A stretch of DNA of 64,000 nt from Candidatus Hadersleviella danica (GTDB taxonomy: Bacteria > Chloroflexota > Anaerolineae > Promineifilales > Promineifilaceae), in contig JADJSZ010000029.1 in the NCBI GenBank assembly GCA_016711405.1, forward strand, positions 1 through 64,000, given 5' to 3'. The translations under genes and the position numbers were made by a program. Below are positions 37,014-45,942 of the stretch, in pieces. The notes beneath the pieces are model-generated. The model saw only the letters and a list, made by a program, of their open reading frames with translations, was not told the DNA's origin and did not search any database. How positions within the stretch are numbered: the stretch's first letter is position 1; each line of letters begins with the position of its first letter.

Positions 37014-38123
37014 ATGACAACCATAGACCACATCGAAATCAACCATTACCGCTTGCCCTTGGAGCCACCCTTCCACGCCTCGTGGGATCCACGGCCGCGC
37101 ACCCACTTCACCGCCACCCTCGTCCGCCTCCGCGCTGGCGACTACGAAGGCGTAGGCTCAGGCGATGCCATGCTGGGGTTTGCTGGGCAAGAACACCTCT
37201 TCCTCGGCCAAGACCCCTTTGCCATCGAGCGGCATGTGCGCATTTTGGACAATTTGCAATTCCACTACGGCCGCATGTGGCCGCTCGAGGCCGCCCTGTG
37301 GGACTTGATGGGCCAAATCAGCGGCCAACCCGTCTGGAAATTGCTGGGCGGCTTGCGCCACAAAGTCAAACCCTACGCCTCCACGGGCGAACGCATTGGG
37401 GCCGATGAGCGGGCGGAAACGGCCGTGCATCTGCGCGACATGGGCTTCGAGGCCATCAAACTGCGCTTCCACGCCGAAGACCCGCGCCACGATTTGGCCA
37501 TTGTCCGCGCCGTGCGCGAAGCTGTCGGCCACCAGATGCAGATCATGGTAGATGCCAACCAAGGCTGGCAAATGGGCTGGGATAGCCGCCCAACGTGGGA
37601 TTTTAAGACGGCCCTTTGGATGGCGGATGCGTTGGCTGAACTCGATGTGTTTTGGCTAGAGGAACCTCTTCAGCGGCACGATTACCGAGGGTTGGCGCAA
37701 TTGCGCGGCCGTGCCAAGCTCCGCATTGCAGGTGGCGAAGGCAACCGCGAGTACAGCGAACTGGAAGAGTACTTGCGCCACGGTTCGCTGGATGTGTACC
37801 AGCCCGATGTGATGTGGAGCACGGGCATTTGGCGCGGCCGACAACTCGCCCAGCAAGTGCAACGCGCTGGCGCGATTTATTCGCCCCACACATGGGGGGA
37901 TGGCCTCGTGTTGCTGGCCAATTTGCATGTTACGGCGGCCGTCTCCGATGCTCCCTACCTCGAGTTCCCCTATGACCCACCCCATTGGCTCCCCGAGCGG
38001 CGCGACTTTATTTTGCCCGCCCCTATTCTGCCCACGGCCGATGGTTTCCTCACCCTCACCGACCAACCCGGCTGGGGCATCGCCATTGATTGGCTCGCCC
38101 TTGAGCCATATCGCCTCAAATAG
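37014..38123 (+). CDS. Enolase-superfamily enzyme (mandelate racemase/muconate lactonizing type)
   Basis: A 369-residue protein with the MR/MLE layout: an N-terminal capping domain (PLEPPFHASWDPRPR, ALWDLMGQISGQPVWKLLGG) and a barrel with Lys149-x-Arg151 in FEAIKLRFH, the three metal ligands Asp180 (IMVDANQGW), Glu216 (FWLEEPL) and Glu242 (IAGGEGN), and the C-terminal catalytic His in YSPHTWGDG. The K-x-R plus His dyad indicates acid-sugar dehydratase or racemase chemistry on a carboxylate. The substrate is not clear. No sugar-transport or catabolic partner is adjacent. Start ATG 37014 (MTTIDHIEINHYRL). Confidence 0.9.
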   Translation: MTTIDHIEINHYRLPLEPPFHASWDPRPRTHFTATLVRLRAGDYEGVGSGDAMLGFAGQEHLFLGQDPFAIERHVRILDNLQFHYGRMWPLEAALWDLMGQISGQPVWKLLGGLRHKVKPYASTGERIGADERAETAVHLRDMGFEAIKLRFHAEDPRHDLAIVRAVREAVGHQMQIMVDANQGWQMGWDSRPTWDFKTALWMADALAELDVFWLEEPLQRHDYRGLAQLRGRAKLRIAGGEGNREYSELEEYLRHGSLDVYQPDVMWSTGIWRGRQLAQQVQRAGAIYSPHTWGDGLVLLANLHVTAAVSDAPYLEFPYDPPHWLPERRDFILPAPILPTADGFLTLTDQPGWGIAIDWLALEPYRLK

Positions 38124-38125
38124 GG

Positions 38126-38208
38126 AGGTGAGAGGTGAAAAGTAAAAAGTAAAAAGTAAAAGGTGATGAGCACTCACTTTTTACTTTTCACTTTTCACTT
38201 TTCACTTC
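38126..38208. repeat. Word-repeat hairpin (AAAAAGTAAAAAGTAAAAGG)
   Basis: Left words GTGAAAAGTAAAAAGTAAAA pair with right words TTTTTACTTTTCACTTTTCA around a short loop at about 38165-38175. It follows the enolase-family gene and may terminate it. The rest of the gap to 38597 has no gene; TTGCAATAAA-AATTTATTGCAA at 38474-38495 is a small palindrome. Confidence 0.75.
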
Positions 38209-38597
38209 CCCCAAATGGGTATACCCAGCGGCCGCAATTTTTTGTAAACTACAAGCAGATGCAATAAGGACTTAAGTACTATATGGGAAATTGACACGCA
38301 TTTGCCACACCCAAACGATAAGTTTTGTGGTAACAATCGGCAAAGTGATGCGTTATTCGTTCATAACAATTCGTCATGCCCCCAACCACGCCCGCCATTA
38401 CGGCCGAAATATCCTAATTTAGTAATCTCTTAACCCCCCTTTTACCCTTTGCCCTTTCCCTTTTTTGATTTTTTGCAATAAAAATTTATTGCAAAAGAGC
38501 AAAAGAACAATGAAGCAAAGGGATTTGGACTTATTTTCTCGCTTGATTTTCGCCTAAAGCCTTAACCTATAACGAATGCCCTTTATGGGAGCGCCCT

Positions 38598-40910
38598 GTG
38601 AACGAACGTGAGCAGTTAGAACACGCCATTAGTACCTTGGAAAGCTACGCCGACCTGTTGGGAGCGGCCGTAGCGGGGCCTGCCATTGCCGCCCTACGCG
38701 AAAAATTGGCCAATCGGCCGCAAAGCGTGGCCAAACGCGCCCGGCGCAAACAAATCACGGTGCTGTTTGCCGATTTGGCTGGCTTTACGGCCATGAGCGA
38801 GCAAATGGATGCCGAAGATGTCAACCACATCATCAACGAATTGTGGGAGCGGCTCGACCATGTGATTGTGCAGTACGAAGGGTACATTGATAAGCACATG
38901 GGCGATGGGGTGATGGCCCTGTGGGGGGTGCGCACGGCGCGGGAAGATGACCCCGAACGAGCCATTCGGGCGGGGCTGGCCATGCAGACGGCGTTGCGGC
39001 AATGGTGTAGCCAACACCCGCGCTATGCCCATCTCACCTTGCGGGTAGGTATCCACACGGGGCTGGCTCTGCTGGGGGTAATTGGCACATTGGGCGAGTA
39101 CACGGCCGTGGGTGACACGGTCAACGTGGCCAGTCGGCTGGAAGAGGCGGCTCCCAACGGCCGTATCCTCATCTCCCACGACACCTATCGCCATGTGCGC
39201 GGCCTGTTCGAGGTCTACGTGCAAGAGCCTGTCCAGCTCAAGGGCAAACAAGAGCCTGTCCCTATTTACTTGGTCGAAGGGGTCAACCCCCACGCCTTCC
39301 ACATTGCCACACGCGGGGTGGAAGGGATTGAAACGCGCACCATTGACCGAGAGGAAGAGCAAGCCCATCTGCAAGCCTTTTGGCTCCAACATATGTCCCG
39401 TTCCCACTTGCACCTCGTCGTCATTAGCGGCGAGGCGGGCATTGGCAAATCGCGCCTGTTATACGATTTTCAACAATGGATGGCGCAAGAGGGCAATAAT
39501 GCCCTCGTTTTCCAATCTCGCGCCACCCAAACCATGATGAACGTTTCCTATTCGCTGGTGCGCGATTTGTTTGCGGGGGCACTCTATTTGGGCGAAGGCG
39601 AGGGGGTCCAAGGCCAATTGCAGAACCTGTTGGGGCGGTTTATGGAGCGGCAAGCGGAGTATAAAACGCAGGTCATCGCCCAAGTGTTGGGGTTTGAGTT
39701 GGATTCGGGTGCTTATATGGCGGATGTGGTCGAAACGCCCGCCTTACGCAAAGAAGCGTTTGAGTATGTGGCGGAATTTTTAACGGCCGCGCTCCGCCAA
39801 CAACGCCTCATTTTGTATTTAGAGGATATTCATTGGGCTGATGATGGCTCGCTCGATTTGCTGGCCCATGTGGGCACTGCTTGCCGCGATTTGCCCCTCT
39901 TTCTCGTCTGCACCACCCGCCCCTCGCTTTTTAGCCGGCGGCGGTTGTGGCCGGGGCTTTCCAGCTATCTGACACAGGTAGATTTACGGCCGTTGCCCGC
40001 CGAACAAAGCCGCGCCCTTGTGGCCGAGCTGTTGCGCCATGTGGAGAAAATCCCCGAAAGCCTATATGAATTAGTGGTGGGCATGTCGGGGGGCAATCCC
40101 TATTACATTGAAGAGATTATCCGCAAGCTCATTGAGGATGAAATTGTGCTGGTTTCGCGCAATGCGTGGCAGATTCGCACCGAGCGGCTCTCGCAAATGC
40201 ACGTGCCGACGACGTTGGTGGGCACGCTCCAAGCGCGGCTGGATAGTTTGCCGAGCCATGAGTTGGTTGTCTTGCGCAAAGCGGCCGTGGTCGGCCGTGT
40301 TTTTTGGGATACGGCCGTGGCCGCCCTCTACATTGAAAAAGTGGATGAGCCAAACGAGGAGCACCAGACCTACCATGTCCAGCAAACCTTGGCCGCGCTC
40401 TGCCAGCGCGAACTCATCACCGAATTAAGCAGTTCGGCCTTTGCCGATAGCGTGGAGTATGTATTTAAGCACCACATGCTCCACGAAGTCACCTATGACA
40501 CCATTTTGCGTTCGGAGCGCAAGCTCTACCATGGCCAAGTAGCACAATGGTTGGCCGAACGGGTGGGAGAGCAACCCCATTTTGCGGCACTGATTGCCGA
40601 ACATTTGGAACAGGCGGAGGATGTGATGGGCGCGGCCGTGTGGTATCGGCGGGCGGGCGAGCAAGCCACCCGCCAAATGTCGGCTCCCGAGGCTCTGGAT
40701 TATCTCACCAAGGCGTTGGTGCTAACCGATGATGAGGCGTATGAACAGCAGTTCGACATTCTGCTCAGCCGGGAAATTCTCTACCACCGCCTCGCCCAAT
40801 TTAGTGCCCAGCAACGGGATTTGCGCCAGTTGCAAAAGCTGGCCTCTTTCCTGCAAGACCACGGCCGCCAAGCTCAACTCGAGGCACGCATGGCGGAATA
40901 TGGGGGATAA
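38598..40910 (+). CDS. Adenylate/guanylate cyclase-AAA ATPase signalling protein, short C-terminus
   Basis: A 770-residue protein with a GTG start at 38598. It has an N-terminal helical region, a class III cyclase domain (about 50-235; TVLFADLAGFTAMSEQMD, KHMGDGVMALWG, YTAVGDTVNVASRLEE) and an AAA/NACHT-like ATPase (P-loop ISGEAGIGKSRLL, Walker B LILYLEDIHWAD). Related proteins usually run past 1,000 residues with many TPR repeats. Here the protein ends within the first TPR-like helices (MSAPEALDYLTKALVL...), exactly where a GGTTACTGGTTATTGG repeat begins. It probably senses a signal through its C-terminal part and makes or binds a cyclic nucleotide. Whether the short form is native or truncated is open. 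Confidence 0.85.
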   Translation: MNEREQLEHAISTLESYADLLGAAVAGPAIAALREKLANRPQSVAKRARRKQITVLFADLAGFTAMSEQMDAEDVNHIINELWERLDHVIVQYEGYIDKHMGDGVMALWGVRTAREDDPERAIRAGLAMQTALRQWCSQHPRYAHLTLRVGIHTGLALLGVIGTLGEYTAVGDTVNVASRLEEAAPNGRILISHDTYRHVRGLFEVYVQEPVQLKGKQEPVPIYLVEGVNPHAFHIATRGVEGIETRTIDREEEQAHLQAFWLQHMSRSHLHLVVISGEAGIGKSRLLYDFQQWMAQEGNNALVFQSRATQTMMNVSYSLVRDLFAGALYLGEGEGVQGQLQNLLGRFMERQAEYKTQVIAQVLGFELDSGAYMADVVETPALRKEAFEYVAEFLTAALRQQRLILYLEDIHWADDGSLDLLAHVGTACRDLPLFLVCTTRPSLFSRRRLWPGLSSYLTQVDLRPLPAEQSRALVAELLRHVEKIPESLYELVVGMSGGNPYYIEEIIRKLIEDEIVLVSRNAWQIRTERLSQMHVPTTLVGTLQARLDSLPSHELVVLRKAAVVGRVFWDTAVAALYIEKVDEPNEEHQTYHVQQTLAALCQRELITELSSSAFADSVEYVFKHHMLHEVTYDTILRSERKLYHGQVAQWLAERVGEQPHFAALIAEHLEQAEDVMGAAVWYRRAGEQATRQMSAPEALDYLTKALVLTDDEAYEQQFDILLSREILYHRLAQFSAQQRDLRQLQKLASFLQDHGRQAQLEARMAEYGG

Positions 40911-40915
40911 AGGAG

Positions 40916-40984
40916 GTTACTGGTTATTGGTTATTGGCTATGCCTACCGACACGCCCAATAACGAATAACCAGTAACGAATAAC
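40916..40984. repeat. Word-repeat hairpin (GGTTACTGGTTATTGG)
   Basis: Left arm GTTACTGGTTATTGGTTATTG (40916 on) and right arm CCCAATAACGAATAACCAGT, AACGAATAACG (40959-40985) pair over about 20 bp or more. It sits between the convergent cyclase-ATPase and adhesin genes. Confidence 0.85.
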
Positions 40985-40998
40985 GTCTCCACGTTGGG

Positions 40999-43698
40999 CT
41001 ACGGCCGTTGAATCATCGGCAAAAAGAGGGTGTAACCAGTGGTTGGGGCGGCGGTCACTGTCACCATAAAGGTTTGGGTCGCTTCGCCCCCATCATCATC
41101 GGTGAGGGTGATGGTAACGATGTATACGCCAGCGGTTGGATAAAGATGGGAGCCACTCAATTGATTATTGCTTATCACACCCGCCTCATTAACCCCATCG
41201 TCCCAATCTACGATAGCGGTGTGGGTATCGGCATGGCCTAAATCGGCATAAGCGGCCGCAAAATTGGCCGTTGTCCCAACCGTAATAGTTATGTCGGCGA
41301 TGGCTTCTAACGTGGGAGGAGCGTTGTTGACAGTGACCAGCAAGAAATCGCCCCCGGCCGCGCCAAGGCTGTCTGTGACCGTTAAAGTGATGGTGTACAG
41401 GCCATTGTCCGCAAAAGTGTGGATGGGGGTAAGTGTGCCAGATGCGGTCGTGCCATCACCAAAATCCCACAAAATGGTTTCCCCGCCGTTTAACATTCGG
41501 CTGGGGTCGGTATAGCTCCCTGCAAAGGTGACGGTGATACCTTCCATGGTGGTTAAGCCCGTTCCAGCCTCGACGATAGGGGCATCATTGTCCGACAACA
41601 CAGTGAGGGTCACGGTGACGACGCTAGAAACATCTTGCCCGTCATCAGCTTGGTAGGTGAACCAATCGGTGCCGTTGAAATTGGGGTCAGGGGTGTAGGT
41701 AAATGAGCCATTGCTGTTGAGAATCAGTGAGCCACTGGCAACAGTTGTGTCTAACACGGCCGTTAACGGGTCGTTTTCCACATCACTGTCATTGGCTAAC
41801 ACACCCGGCGCAGAGATAACCAGAGGCACATCTTCGGTGGTGGTGTAGGCATCTACGGCCGCTAATGGGACATCATTTTCAGACAAAATGGTGAGGGTGA
41901 CAGTAACCAAGTTAGAGACATCTTGCCCATCATCAGCTTGGTAGGTAAACCAGTCGGTGCCGTTGAAATTTGGGTCAGGGGTGTAGGTAAATGAGCCATT
42001 GCTGTTGAGGGTTAGCGAGCCATTGGCCACAGAGGTGTCTAAGACGGCCGTTAAGGGGCTGTTTTCGACAGGGTCACTGTCATTGGCTAACACACCCGGC
42101 GTAGAGATAACCAAAGGCACATCTTCGGTGGTGGTGTAGGCCTCTCCAATCGCTAATGGGGCATCATTTTCAGACAGAATGGTGAGGGTGACGGTGACTA
42201 CGGCCGATAAATCTTGCCCATCATCGGCTTGGTAGGTAAACCAGTCGGTGCCGTTGAAATTTGGGTCGGGGGTGTAGGTAAATGAGCCATTGCTGTTGAG
42301 GGAGAGCGAACCATTGGCCACCGTGGTGTCTAAGACGGCCGTGAACGCATCAAAATCACCATCGCCGTCATTGGCTAACACGCCAGGAGCAGAGACAACC
42401 AGAGGGATATCTTCGGTGGTGGTGTAGGTATCGGCCACGGCCGTGGGGGCAAAGTTGTCTTGTACTTCTACCGCACCCTTGTCACAAACGCCATCTACCG
42501 GCCGGGGCAAACCCCGTTGATCGGTGGTGTATGTTGTGCCACAACCAGCTACCCCGGCTGGGATTTTGTCAATGGCGGGTGAAAAAGCCAATAACATGTG
42601 GCTGGCCGTGCCTCCCCCGTTATTGGTTAAAGAGCCAAGTAAAGCGGGGCTATTCGCCGTATCCCCTGTTCCAGAAAAACCACAACTATTACCTGATTCG
42701 AGGTTGTAGCCCTGTGAGGTCAGGGCGGTATTACAATTTTGCGAACCACTGGTTATGATTGAGCCTCGGGCGGAAAAGGTGCCATCAAACATAAAAATGG
42801 TGGTGCCGTTCCCGGCCGTGTTATTGGCTAGGGTGCTGTAATGGAGGGCGACGGTGGAAGAGCCAAACATAGCGATGCCTCCCCCATGACTGCTGGCATG
42901 ATTGCCGCTAATGGTGCTGTTGGTGATGGTGGCTTGGCTGGCTTCCATGTCAATGCCCCCCCCTTCACCGGCCGTGTTGCCAGAAAGGGTACTGTTGGTC
43001 ATCAACAGGGTTGCGCCAAAGGTGTTGTAAATCCCACCCCCATACTCACTGTCGTTGTTGGCAATGGTACTACTTGTAAGGTTGAGAGTACCATCGTTAA
43101 ACACGCCACCTCCATTTCCGGCTCCACCACCATCACCAGCCAAGCTGTCTATCACGAAGCTATTTAAAAGGGTTAGGTTGCCTCGGTTATAAACCCCACC
43201 CCCGCTATAACCATTATTGCCATCTGTGGCGGCGCCATCGGTGAGGATAAGACCAGCCAGAGTAGCCTGAACGCCTGTAGCGATATAGACCACACGCCCT
43301 TGGTCTAAAGCGGAAAGGGTGGTGGGGTAGGTTTGTGGGTCGGGGGTGGTTAGCCAATTGGTTTGGGTGTATCCCCCCTGAATGGTGATATTTTGGGTAA
43401 TGTAAAGGGTTTGGGTGAGGTTATCAATTTCTTGTACCCCAGCACAGCTACCCGCAACCTTGAGGGTGTCACCTGCGGAAGCATTGTTAACGGCCGTTTG
43501 CACGGCCGTGGCATTCGCACTGACATAATCGGTGATGTTGTCTCCTGTGCTTTCGACAGCACAGGTGGCTAACATAATGGGAGCAGAGCTAAACCCGGCC
43601 GTCATGGTAGCTAGGATAAACCCATTGAGTAGCAATATAAAAAACAACAATAAGGGAGAGGATAATTTCTGGCGGGAAAGGGAGGTAGAAAACAACAT
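40999..43698 (-). CDS. Large secreted adhesin: beta-helix, three cadherin-like repeats, two PKD domains
   Basis: An 899-residue protein with a signal peptide (about 1-42, LLLFFILLLNGFILATMTAG). A beta-helix with GGGIYN/GGGVFN turns covers about 60-380. Three near-identical Ig/cadherin-like repeats (ADTYTTTEDIPLVVSAPGVL ... NFNGTDWFTYQADDGQDLS; about 100 residues each) follow, then two PKD domains (ILWDFGDGTTASGT and IVDWDDGVNEAG). The C-terminus is YTLFLPMIQRP, a short hydrophobic tail also found in the SdrD-type protein at 59417. Such proteins mediate attachment or form part of the sheath. The near-identity of the three repeats suggests recent internal duplication. Confidence 0.9.
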   Translation of the reverse strand: MLFSTSLSRQKLSSPLLLFFILLLNGFILATMTAGFSSAPIMLATCAVESTGDNITDYVSANATAVQTAVNNASAGDTLKVAGSCAGVQEIDNLTQTLYITQNITIQGGYTQTNWLTTPDPQTYPTTLSALDQGRVVYIATGVQATLAGLILTDGAATDGNNGYSGGGVYNRGNLTLLNSFVIDSLAGDGGGAGNGGGVFNDGTLNLTSSTIANNDSEYGGGIYNTFGATLLMTNSTLSGNTAGEGGGIDMEASQATITNSTISGNHASSHGGGIAMFGSSTVALHYSTLANNTAGNGTTIFMFDGTFSARGSIITSGSQNCNTALTSQGYNLESGNSCGFSGTGDTANSPALLGSLTNNGGGTASHMLLAFSPAIDKIPAGVAGCGTTYTTDQRGLPRPVDGVCDKGAVEVQDNFAPTAVADTYTTTEDIPLVVSAPGVLANDGDGDFDAFTAVLDTTVANGSLSLNSNGSFTYTPDPNFNGTDWFTYQADDGQDLSAVVTVTLTILSENDAPLAIGEAYTTTEDVPLVISTPGVLANDSDPVENSPLTAVLDTSVANGSLTLNSNGSFTYTPDPNFNGTDWFTYQADDGQDVSNLVTVTLTILSENDVPLAAVDAYTTTEDVPLVISAPGVLANDSDVENDPLTAVLDTTVASGSLILNSNGSFTYTPDPNFNGTDWFTYQADDGQDVSSVVTVTLTVLSDNDAPIVEAGTGLTTMEGITVTFAGSYTDPSRMLNGGETILWDFGDGTTASGTLTPIHTFADNGLYTITLTVTDSLGAAGGDFLLVTVNNAPPTLEAIADITITVGTTANFAAAYADLGHADTHTAIVDWDDGVNEAGVISNNQLSGSHLYPTAGVYIVTITLTDDDGGEATQTFMVTVTAAPTTGYTLFLPMIQRP

Positions 43699-43769
43699 AA
43701 GAATATCTCAAATAGCAGTTAGTCTGATGGGCGAGGGGAAAATTATGGAGGGTAAAGGGGGAGTATTCG

Positions 43770-43862
43770 TTACTGGTTACTGGTTATTGGTTCAGTTGAG
43801 AGACATCACTGGGTTGCCCTACTCAACACACCCAATAACGAATAACCAATAACGAGTAACGC
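43770..43862. repeat. Word-repeat hairpin (GTTACTGGTTACTGGTTATTGG)
   Basis: Left words GTTACTGGTTACTGGTTATT and right words CCCAATAACGAATAACCAAT with AACGAGTAACG form an imperfect stem between the adhesin promoter and the LysM gene's 3' end. GTTGAG...CTCAACACACCC also pair inside. Confidence 0.75.
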
Positions 43863-43863
43863 T

Positions 43864-44721
43864 CTAATCCCGCAGGGGCAGGCGCAATACTTGGCCGGGG
43901 CGGAGTAGGTTGGGGTCGCCGATTTGGGGGTTGAGGGCGAGAAGCTCGAAGTAATCTACGCCAGTGGTGCGGGCAATGCGGGTCATCCATTCGCAGTTGC
44001 CGACAAGATAGCGTTCGCCCAAATCGAGGCCGGGGGTGGGGTTTTCGCAGGGGGGGGCGATGGTGGGCAGGTTGAGGGTAACTACAATAGGAGCCACGGC
44101 CGCTTCTTCCCCCGCCAACTGCGCCGTTAGGGTATAGCTTTGTCCCGCTTCGACACGCAATTGCACATGCGACCAGTAGCCACGCTCGTCGGCCGTGGCT
44201 GTGCCCATTTGCACCCCGTTGTGGAAGACGAGGACGGTGGCCAAAGGTGGGGCTTGGCCGACCATTGTCAGCTCAAACCCCGCCAATTCGGCCGCTGGTT
44301 GGGGGTATAAAATCGTTAGCGGGGCGGGGGTAATGGTCGGCGTGGGGCTGGGCGCAGTTGTGGCGGCGGAGGTAGGGGTGGTTGGAAGAGGGGTGGTGGG
44401 CACGGCCGTCTCGGTGGCGCGGGGCGGGGTTGGCGTAGTTGTTACCGTTGTCGTTGTTGTTGTTGCGGTGATAGAGACGGCCGTTGTGGATGCCAATGTG
44501 GGCAACTCGAAAATAGCCGTGGCGGTGGCAGTGGCAGTCGGGCTGGGGGTAGCAGTGGAGATGATAACGACGGCCGTGGGGGTGGGGGCAGAGGCGATGA
44601 CGGCCGTGTTTGCCTCAGGCGCGTTCCAAACAAGCCATCCCCCACAGACAGCCAAAACAACCAACACACTGGCTTTGACCAAATTGAGCAGGCGCACCGC
44701 CTGTGGCGAACGAAAAGGCAT
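43864..44721 (-). CDS. Membrane-anchored protein with T/P-rich linker and C-terminal LysM
   Basis: A 285-residue protein. A membrane segment (residues about 13-32, LVKASVLVVLAVCGGWLVW) is followed by a long Thr/Pro/Ala-rich linker (about 40-140), an Ig-like beta domain (about 143-225) and a C-terminal LysM domain: GERYLVGNCEWMTRIARTTG ... NLLRPGQVLRLPLRD. The LysM should bind peptidoglycan, with the linker spanning the envelope. It resembles the LysM lipoprotein at 27067 in plan. The low-complexity linker is encoded by CGGCCGT-rich DNA. A pair of imperfect direct repeats (ACAATTGGCT) lies upstream near 44840 and 44883. Confidence 0.85.
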   Translation of the reverse strand: MPFRSPQAVRLLNLVKASVLVVLAVCGGWLVWNAPEANTAVIASAPTPTAVVIISTATPSPTATATATAIFELPTLASTTAVSITATTTTTTVTTTPTPPRATETAVPTTPLPTTPTSAATTAPSPTPTITPAPLTILYPQPAAELAGFELTMVGQAPPLATVLVFHNGVQMGTATADERGYWSHVQLRVEAGQSYTLTAQLAGEEAAVAPIVVTLNLPTIAPPCENPTPGLDLGERYLVGNCEWMTRIARTTGVDYFELLALNPQIGDPNLLRPGQVLRLPLRD

Positions 44722-44893
44722 GATTAAGTGTTGAAGACTGAACAGTTGGCAAAAGTAGCAACCAGTAAGGCCACCAAATTTATACAGAGGGGGGAACTTT
44801 TACACATTTTAATTTCCGAATGTCCCACACCGATCAGTGACAATTGGCTGTTTTTCAGGAATATTTCGCCACACATCGCTGACAATTGGCTCT

Positions 44894-45448
44894 TTAGGGG
44901 GCCAGCAAGGCTTTGATTTGGTCTTCCAACACGGCTTGGTTGATGGCGCCGGGGGTGACGTGGCGAATCACGCCATCCGCATCGATGAAATAGGTGGTGG
45001 GCAGGCCAAAAACGGCGTACTCGCGATTGATTTGGCTGTTTTCATCCAGCACAAGCGGGTAGGTGAGTTCGTAGTTATCGGCAAACATTTGGATGGTAAC
45101 GGCCGTTTCCCCCTGATTCACCCCCACAAAAACCACTTCATCCACATATTGCTGACTAAGGGCTTGGAAATAGGGGGTTTCCACGCGGCAAGGGGCGCAC
45201 CATGTCGCCCAAAAGTTCAGGACAATGGCACGGCCGCGCAAATCACTCAGGGTTAGTTCATCACCTGTGTGGGTGGGCAGGGTGAAATCGGGGGCGAGGA
45301 AGCCGACGCGGGGCGCGGCCGTGGTGGGCAACGCACTGGCTCCACCGCGCTGAAGCGCCATCCCCCCCACGGAAATAAGCACGGCCGCCAGCAAAACAGC
45401 CAGCCAACCGCGTTGGGTTTGGGGAATGTAGGCGGGGAGAGGAGGCAT
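44894..45448 (-). CDS. TlpA/ResA-like membrane thiol-disulfide oxidoreductase
   Basis: About 184 residues from ATG 45446-45448 (MPPLPAYIPQTQRGWLAVLL). One membrane anchor (WLAVLLAAVLISVGGMAL) is followed by a thioredoxin-fold domain with FLAPDFTLPTHTGDELTLSD, the redox motif FWATWCAPCRVE (CxxC) and the cis-Pro GLPTTYFIDADG. TlpA/ResA proteins work outside the membrane reducing apo-cytochrome c or other thiols. No cytochrome maturation genes are adjacent. The open frame upstream of 45448 is GGATTTTGG repeat and not coding. It is followed upstream on the same strand by DUF952. Confidence 0.9.
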   Translation of the reverse strand: MPPLPAYIPQTQRGWLAVLLAAVLISVGGMALQRGGASALPTTAAPRVGFLAPDFTLPTHTGDELTLSDLRGRAIVLNFWATWCAPCRVETPYFQALSQQYVDEVVFVGVNQGETAVTIQMFADNYELTYPLVLDENSQINREYAVFGLPTTYFIDADGVIRHVTPGAINQAVLEDQIKALLAP

Positions 45449-45483
45449 GGGATTGGGGATTTTGGATTTTGGGGGATTGCGGA

Positions 45484-45831
45484 TTAGGGAATAGTGGCCA
45501 AGGCGGCGGGGAGGTGGAAGAGGCCGTGTTCGTCGCAGGGGAAATCGAGGGTTTGGGTGACGGCCGCTGTGGGTAAAACGCCATAGATATGGGGGAAGGC
45601 CATGCCTGTTTCGTAGCAATCTTCGTAGATGATTTCGGCCGGCACCTGCGCCTCATCAATGAGCAACACGACCAAGCCGTGTTGCCCGCGAAAAATGCCG
45701 TTGGCTGTGCCCAACAATTGGGCAATGGTGGAGCAGTGGATAAACCCCTCGCTGGCGAGGGAATCGGCCGTGTATTGGCCTGTAGGTTGGGCGGCGGCCC
45801 ATGCGGCGGCCGTGGTGATGTGGGTTATCAT
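45484..45831 (-). CDS. DUF952-family protein
   Basis: A 115-residue protein beginning MITHITTAAAWAAAQPTGQY and continuing ADSLASEGFIHCSTIAQL, the conserved N-terminal block of DUF952, then HGLVVLLIDEAQVPAEIIYED, FPHIYGVLP and the end PALATIP-like region. The His in FIHCS and the FPHIYG block are the family hallmarks. The family is structurally related to ADP-ribosyl transferase-like folds by report, but no reaction is established. It precedes the TlpA-like gene by about 36 bp with repeat words between. Confidence 0.88.
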   Translation of the reverse strand: MITHITTAAAWAAAQPTGQYTADSLASEGFIHCSTIAQLLGTANGIFRGQHGLVVLLIDEAQVPAEIIYEDCYETGMAFPHIYGVLPTAAVTQTLDFPCDEHGLFHLPAALATIP

Positions 45832-45942
45832 AGGAAATCTGTGGGGGGGGACTGGGGACTAGGGACGGGGGAGTAGGGACAGTGGTGCACTCGGCCGCAC
45901 GACCACGTTTCCTATCTATCCTGTCCCTATGTCCCATCAAAA

